DNA from: Sutcliffiella rhizosphaerae
GTDB lineage: Bacteria > Bacillota > Bacilli > Bacillales > Bacillaceae_I
Direction: 5' to 3'
NCBI RefSeq assembly: GCF_917563925.1
Contig: NZ_CAKJTJ010000015.1
Span: 1-64,000, forward strand
DNA: 64,000 nucleotides
Positions 60,138 through 64,000 of this stretch are shown in pieces (within the stretch, counting starts at the first letter, position 1; each line of letters opens with the position of its first letter). The translations under genes were made by a program, and so were the position numbers. The notes below the pieces were generated by a model that ran no database searches, was not told the origin of the DNA, and saw only the letters and a program-made list of their open reading frames with translations.

Positions 60138-62572
60138 TCTTTTATCTCTCCCTCAACCTGAATCCCAGGTACTTGAATATCACTATCCATATTAGAAACC
60201 TGAAGTGATAAATCAATGGTACCTTGCTCACTAATATAATGTTTTAGCTTATTTTCAAGCGTTATTGTCGGCTTGTTATCCAGTGGTTCCAATTCGTTAG
60301 TGGAATGGTTGTAAATAAAATATTCTACTTCCATATTTCTTGAACGTAGCTTTAATTGAATTCCTTGGATATCGTCTTTCGTGAGATCAATCATGTCAGG
60401 AAGTGTATAAGATAACGTGAATGTGCCATTGCTTGTATAAACGTACTGTTCTCCGAAATCAAGACCATTATGATGAATACTTCCGTTTGAACCTTCCGCA
60501 ACTGAAATGCTCTTATTCATACTTTCTTCTGTAAAACTGAAGCTCCCTCCACCGATATTATTAATTTCAATTGGTAATACCACTAAGTTGATTGCATTTG
60601 GATTGACTGATTTCCCATTCACTTTTGTACCAAGAATATCCTCTGAAACATAACCGACCAATACAGGGTGATCAGATATAGACAAAAGATCCTTTTTATA
60701 CATCAACAAATCTAGCAATTGGAATTTTTTGAATTTATCTAATTCCTCTTTCTCCACTTTATTTCCACTTGGCCCATAATGGTTATAGCTTGTAAAACCA
60801 GGGAATGCTTTCGCTGCAGCGTTCATCTGTGGTGATGTCAGAGCATTGGCAATATTACCCTTGGCTATCTCATAATCAACCTCGACTGATTCTCCGGCTT
60901 TTATGATTCCCAGACTATGAGAGTTGCTACCAGAAAGAATAAAGACATCTGTTAACTCATAGCTGAGCTGATTAGAAATAGTTCCTTGTACCTTTCCATC
61001 CTTAACAAAAATGTCATAATCTATTTTTCCTAAAGAAGCACTATTTATGGTACCAATACTGGATCTTATGGACCAATATTCGACATCTTTGTAAGTTATG
61101 TCAGTCCCAACGACACCGGAATTAATGTATGCATAATGTTTTTTAAGATCTATATTGTCATTGTATCCAAAAGTTATCGGAAACAAAGACGCCACTTTAT
61201 CTGTTGAAACCAGATAATCTCCACCACTATTTGTTAGTATTGTAGAAGAGCCATAACCTGATGCTGCTCCTATTTCATTATCAAGAAGAAGCACGCTTGC
61301 TTCATTGACTTGAGTCCCAGAGATTCTATCCTTAGCACCTACTCCAAATACAGTGATACTTGTTAAAATAGCAATAGAAGGAATGATCCACCATGAATGT
61401 TCTCTTTTATCCATTTTTCTTAGAGCTAAGTAGAGAACTGGAATTAATATAATTAGGTAGAAGATAAATGCCGAAATTAACAACGGAACTGATACTATCG
61501 ACCCAGGAAACGCCTCACTGACAGGAGTTAGTTGATGGGACAATTCTTCCATAATAGGCTGGCGGTATGAATTAGGCGACTTGGAGGAAATTTTTTGCAA
61601 AACGCTACTCCACCATTTATTTCCTTCAGACCATTCAGCCCATTGAGGAGATGAAAGATTACTTGTAATTTGAGTGACGTATCCAGTTCCTACTTTATTT
61701 ACTAGTGTAATAGGTGTATCGTTATCTTTTGTTAAAATGTTGGAGTCATTTTGTAAAAGCTCCCCTGTGAAGATTGGAATATTTGGGAACCTGCTATCTT
61801 CATTCAATTCTTTGATCGTTGTTTCCGTTTTAGGAGCCATTAAAAGAAAATCACTTAGATTCCCAAGATCCTGTCCAATGCCCACTTTCGTATCATATAC
61901 TAGGGAACCCCCATTTTTTACCCAGGACTTGATTGCATTTTGTTGATTTTCTGTCAAAGTTGCCAATGAGAAATCATGAACAAGGAGAATATCAAACATT
62001 TCCAGCCCGTATGACTCTGTAGAAATATGATGACTATCGACATTTAGTAATTCCATACTTTCGTTATGAAATTTATAAAGTTTCAAATAATTTACCGCAT
62101 CATGTTTATTGCTCAATACTCCCAGAACAACTCGATTATCTCCAATAAATCTTGGTTTACTATTTGCATTGCCACTTAATTTAACTTCTTTGCCTTTTTC
62201 CACGCCACCTTCATAGAAACTGACGAAATTATTAGAAGTTCCTGTATTATTATATGAGTAATAATCAGAGCTTCCTTTAATCGCTAATTCGATTGTTTTT
62301 GTCCCACCAGCTTCCAATTCCATGGGCACAACATAACTCCCAGCCATATTATAAGTAGGATTGGAAAAGACCACGAAATCCCCTTTTACATCTTCTCCCT
62401 TGTTTGCTACTTCAATGCGGATGGTATGACCTTTACTCATCTGTACTTTATTTTCTACTCCATACTCCACTTTCACTTCTAGAGATGCAGCAGCACTTGC
62501 CCCAGATGGATAGAAAAAATATCCTAATAACATGAATAATAGTAAGATTTTCACCTGCGCGAATGCTTTCAC
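60134..62572 (-). CDS. Large secreted/membrane protein with GATase-like domain
   Basis: 812 residues. Signal peptide (ILLLFMLLGYFFYPSGASAAA), a beta-domain, a GATase1-like domain (FDILLVHDFSLATLTENQQ, then SWVKNGGSLVYDTKVG), two helices at about 360-385 and 395-412 (LLISAFIFYLIILIPVLYLAL and WWIIPSIAILTSITVFGVG), then beta-rich domains. The arrangement recalls GldG-like subunits of ABC systems. First gene of the operon; start GTG 62572 behind GGGGGAAAG. A weak promoter TTCCTA-17-TATAGT may lie at about 62620-62650. Confidence 0.83.
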   Translation of the reverse strand: MKAFAQVKILLLFMLLGYFFYPSGASAAASLEVKVEYGVENKVQMSKGHTIRIEVANKGEDVKGDFVVFSNPTYNMAGSYVVPMELEAGGTKTIELAIKGSSDYYSYNNTGTSNNFVSFYEGGVEKGKEVKLSGNANSKPRFIGDNRVVLGVLSNKHDAVNYLKLYKFHNESMELLNVDSHHISTESYGLEMFDILLVHDFSLATLTENQQNAIKSWVKNGGSLVYDTKVGIGQDLGNLSDFLLMAPKTETTIKELNEDSRFPNIPIFTGELLQNDSNILTKDNDTPITLVNKVGTGYVTQITSNLSSPQWAEWSEGNKWWSSVLQKISSKSPNSYRQPIMEELSHQLTPVSEAFPGSIVSVPLLISAFIFYLIILIPVLYLALRKMDKREHSWWIIPSIAILTSITVFGVGAKDRISGTQVNEASVLLLDNEIGAASGYGSSTILTNSGGDYLVSTDKVASLFPITFGYNDNIDLKKHYAYINSGVVGTDITYKDVEYWSIRSSIGTINSASLGKIDYDIFVKDGKVQGTISNQLSYELTDVFILSGSNSHSLGIIKAGESVEVDYEIAKGNIANALTSPQMNAAAKAFPGFTSYNHYGPSGNKVEKEELDKFKKFQLLDLLMYKKDLLSISDHPVLVGYVSEDILGTKVNGKSVNPNAINLVVLPIEINNIGGGSFSFTEESMNKSISVAEGSNGSIHHNGLDFGEQYVYTSNGTFTLSYTLPDMIDLTKDDIQGIQLKLRSRNMEVEYFIYNHSTNELEPLDNKPTITLENKLKHYISEQGTIDLSLQVSNMDSDIQVPGIQVEGEIKE

Positions 62573-62662
62573 GTTCTTTCCCCCTAAGCTCTCAATAACT
62601 TTCTATTTTTGTAAAATAACTATATCTTAGACGTAAGGGAATAGGAAAAAGTTTCAAGAAAT

Positions 62663-62691
62663 AAAAAAAGAAAGGAAAAATTGTTCCTTTC
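62663..62691 (-). terminator. Terminator of the germination operon
   Basis: GAAAGGAA (62670-62677) pairs with TTCCTTTC (62684-62691), followed by TTTTTTTA on the minus strand. Confidence 0.8.
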
Positions 62692-62708
62692 CTTTGCGGA
62701 GTATGAAG

Positions 62709-63833
62709 TTAATCCATAACTCCTGTACGTAAAATTTCTATATTGACATTAATGTTTATTTTCGCATTTTGATAATGCTCTTTCCAATCTTCCATTTTAA
62801 AGGCTTTGTAACCTACTTTTGCACGATAATTATTGCCAAATCCAACAGGGTCTGATTTCATTTCCTGTAATTTTTTTATGAGTTGTTCCATATTGCGTTT
62901 CATTGTCTTGCCAATTTCCTTTTCGATTTTCCTAATGGCTGCAGGGTTCCCCAAATCATAATTTTCTGTAATTTCCTGCATCCTAGTCTTAATAATAAGG
63001 TCTACATTAAATTCCGGACCTTCCAAATTATCTAACTCAATATTTATATCACTTCGTAAATGATCCAATGAAACAAATAGATTACCTTCATCCTCATTAT
63101 TATTTTTAATAATATACTTCTTCACATTTTCTTTAGGAATACCTATTTCTACATTTCCGGCATGATAGGGGTCCAAAAATAATTTTAAGTAAAATGCTTC
63201 TTCATTATTTATACTTCCGACAACTTTATCAAAATAAAATATTGCCATCCCATCAATGACGATGGTATTATCTCTAAAATTGATTAACGGAAGAATGGGA
63301 TCCTTTCCTTCCGAGTAATAAGCTTGCATGAATTCATGTAAGGTTGGGGATATCAATGATTCTGCTCTTACATTTTGACCAATGAGATTATAGAGAAATG
63401 TTCCTGCATTGGATATATCAATCGATTCTTGAGAGAGTGATAGGAGTTCTTCAGCTGGAATCTCACTAACAGAAAGATAAGACATTGTTCCAATTTCTGA
63501 ATCTCTCGATAAAGTATCTATAGTAGAGATTATGCCTTCTTCTGCAAGCTCTCTACCATAAATGGCTACTCTTAACTGACCCGACACTAGTTTTTTACTT
63601 GATGATAAGTTTTCTTTATACCTAATGCCTTTACTTGTTTTTGAAGTTGCTGTCACCATCTTCGTATTTGAAGGATGCAATGGGTCAAACTCATAATAAA
63701 TAATTGTTCCTTTTAACTGGTTCTCCTCTTTGTCATATCCAATAGCAGTGACTAGTCCGAGTTCCTCCAGTGGCTTTTGTTGAACACAACTGGTTAATAG
63801 CAACACTAGGAGTATACAAGTCCATCTTTTCAC
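62709..63833 (-). CDS. Ger(x)C family germination lipoprotein
   Basis: 374-residue lipoprotein subunit of a germinant receptor in the spore inner membrane. Lipobox LLTSC near residue 16; family strings LVTAIGYDKEENQLKGTIIYYE, VSGQLRVAIYGRELAEEG and the C-terminal domain with YRAKVGYKAFKMEDWKEHYQNAKININ. GTG 63833 follows GGGGGGAAC and overlaps the GerB-type gene in GTGA. A final identity (GerAC, GerBC, GerKC, or other) cannot be chosen. Confidence 0.92.
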   Translation of the reverse strand: MKRWTCILLVLLLTSCVQQKPLEELGLVTAIGYDKEENQLKGTIIYYEFDPLHPSNTKMVTATSKTSKGIRYKENLSSSKKLVSGQLRVAIYGRELAEEGIISTIDTLSRDSEIGTMSYLSVSEIPAEELLSLSQESIDISNAGTFLYNLIGQNVRAESLISPTLHEFMQAYYSEGKDPILPLINFRDNTIVIDGMAIFYFDKVVGSINNEEAFYLKLFLDPYHAGNVEIGIPKENVKKYIIKNNNEDEGNLFVSLDHLRSDINIELDNLEGPEFNVDLIIKTRMQEITENYDLGNPAAIRKIEKEIGKTMKRNMEQLIKKLQEMKSDPVGFGNNYRAKVGYKAFKMEDWKEHYQNAKININVNIEILRTGVMD

Positions 63834-64000
63834 CCTTGTTCCCCCCTTTTCTTCCACAAACTTCGGATAAAAACAATAAATGCAAGTAAAATAGAGTATA
63901 CAAAAATCATATAAAAACCAAATACTCCAACGTTATCAACCAATTCATTAATAATTATCCTTTTTTGAAAAAACGCAGTACTCAAGATAAGAATTACCGA
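63830..64000 (-). CDS. GerB-type germination permease, C-terminal part
   Basis: Partial: 56 codons up to the stop are inside the window. They encode SVILILSTAFFQKRIIINEL and a last helix MIFVYSILLAFIVFI ending in a basic tail (RSLWKKRGEQG). Position just before the GerC-type gene with a 4-bp overlap marks it as the APC-type B subunit of the receptor. Confidence 0.78.
   Translation of the reverse strand, partial: SVILILSTAFFQKRIIINELVDNVGVFGFYMIFVYSILLAFIVFIRSLWKKRGEQG

Overview
The window reads as chromosomal DNA of a spore-forming member of the Bacillaceae (low-GC Gram-positive). It is AT-rich, has strong AGGAGG-type ribosome sites with frequent GTG and TTG starts, and carries typical Bacillus genes: tnrA, tgl, bshB2, yodL/yodN/yozD, kamA with the yodTSRQ set, ypmQRS, YjcZ-type small spore proteins, and a GerB/GerC germination locus at the right edge. 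The genus cannot be fixed from this window. No rRNA, tRNA, CRISPR array, prophage or intact insertion sequence was seen. Most genes lie on the minus strand.

Layout. 1-3.1 kb: a three-gene ABC uptake system (lipoprotein, permease, ATPase) of the TrpXYZ type. 3.3-4.9 kb: a nitronate monooxygenase/FabK-like flavoprotein and a divergent gamma-carbonic-anhydrase-like gene. 5.0-15.8 kb: a phenylacetate catabolic cluster transcribed leftward as paaK, paaABCD, an EthD-like gene, paaF, paaG, an aldehyde dehydrogenase, paaH, paaJ and the repressor gene paaX. paaK and paaA each have a promoter with the same palindrome against the -35 box. 16-21 kb: a DUF2812 pair, yojF-bshB2, mhqD with an MhqR-type operator, an Hsp20-like gene, and a GC-rich repeat element set exactly between two copies of the Hsp20 gene's terminator hairpin.

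21-37 kb: a stretch that matches the order I recall for the B. subtilis yod region: yodJ, deoD, yodL, yodN, yozD, then yodT-yodS-yodR-yodQ-yodP(ablB)-kamA. A sigma-54 activator gene is inserted between ablB and kamA, and kamA has a -24/-12 promoter, so this lysine/beta-lysine pathway is probably switched on by an inducer rather than only by sporulation sigma factors. 37-50 kb is mixed housekeeping and sporulation: an FAD oxidoreductase, a chemotaxis receptor, MsrAB, a CobW-type GTPase, transglutaminase, FbpA-like small proteins, tnrA with two TnrA/GlnR boxes, three YjcZ-type miniproteins, and the ypmS/ypmR/ypmQ group.

50.4-62.6 kb: a tight eight-gene operon (large GATase-like membrane protein, ABC ATPase, ABC permease, a coiled-coil protein with a 19-unit Gly-Gln repeat, MoxR AAA+ ATPase, DUF58 protein, and two membrane-anchored VWA proteins). 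I regard it as the best candidate for an undescribed system: an AAA+/VWA machine physically coupled to an ABC exporter at the membrane. 62.7-64 kb: a GerC-type lipoprotein and the C-terminus of a GerB-type germination permease.
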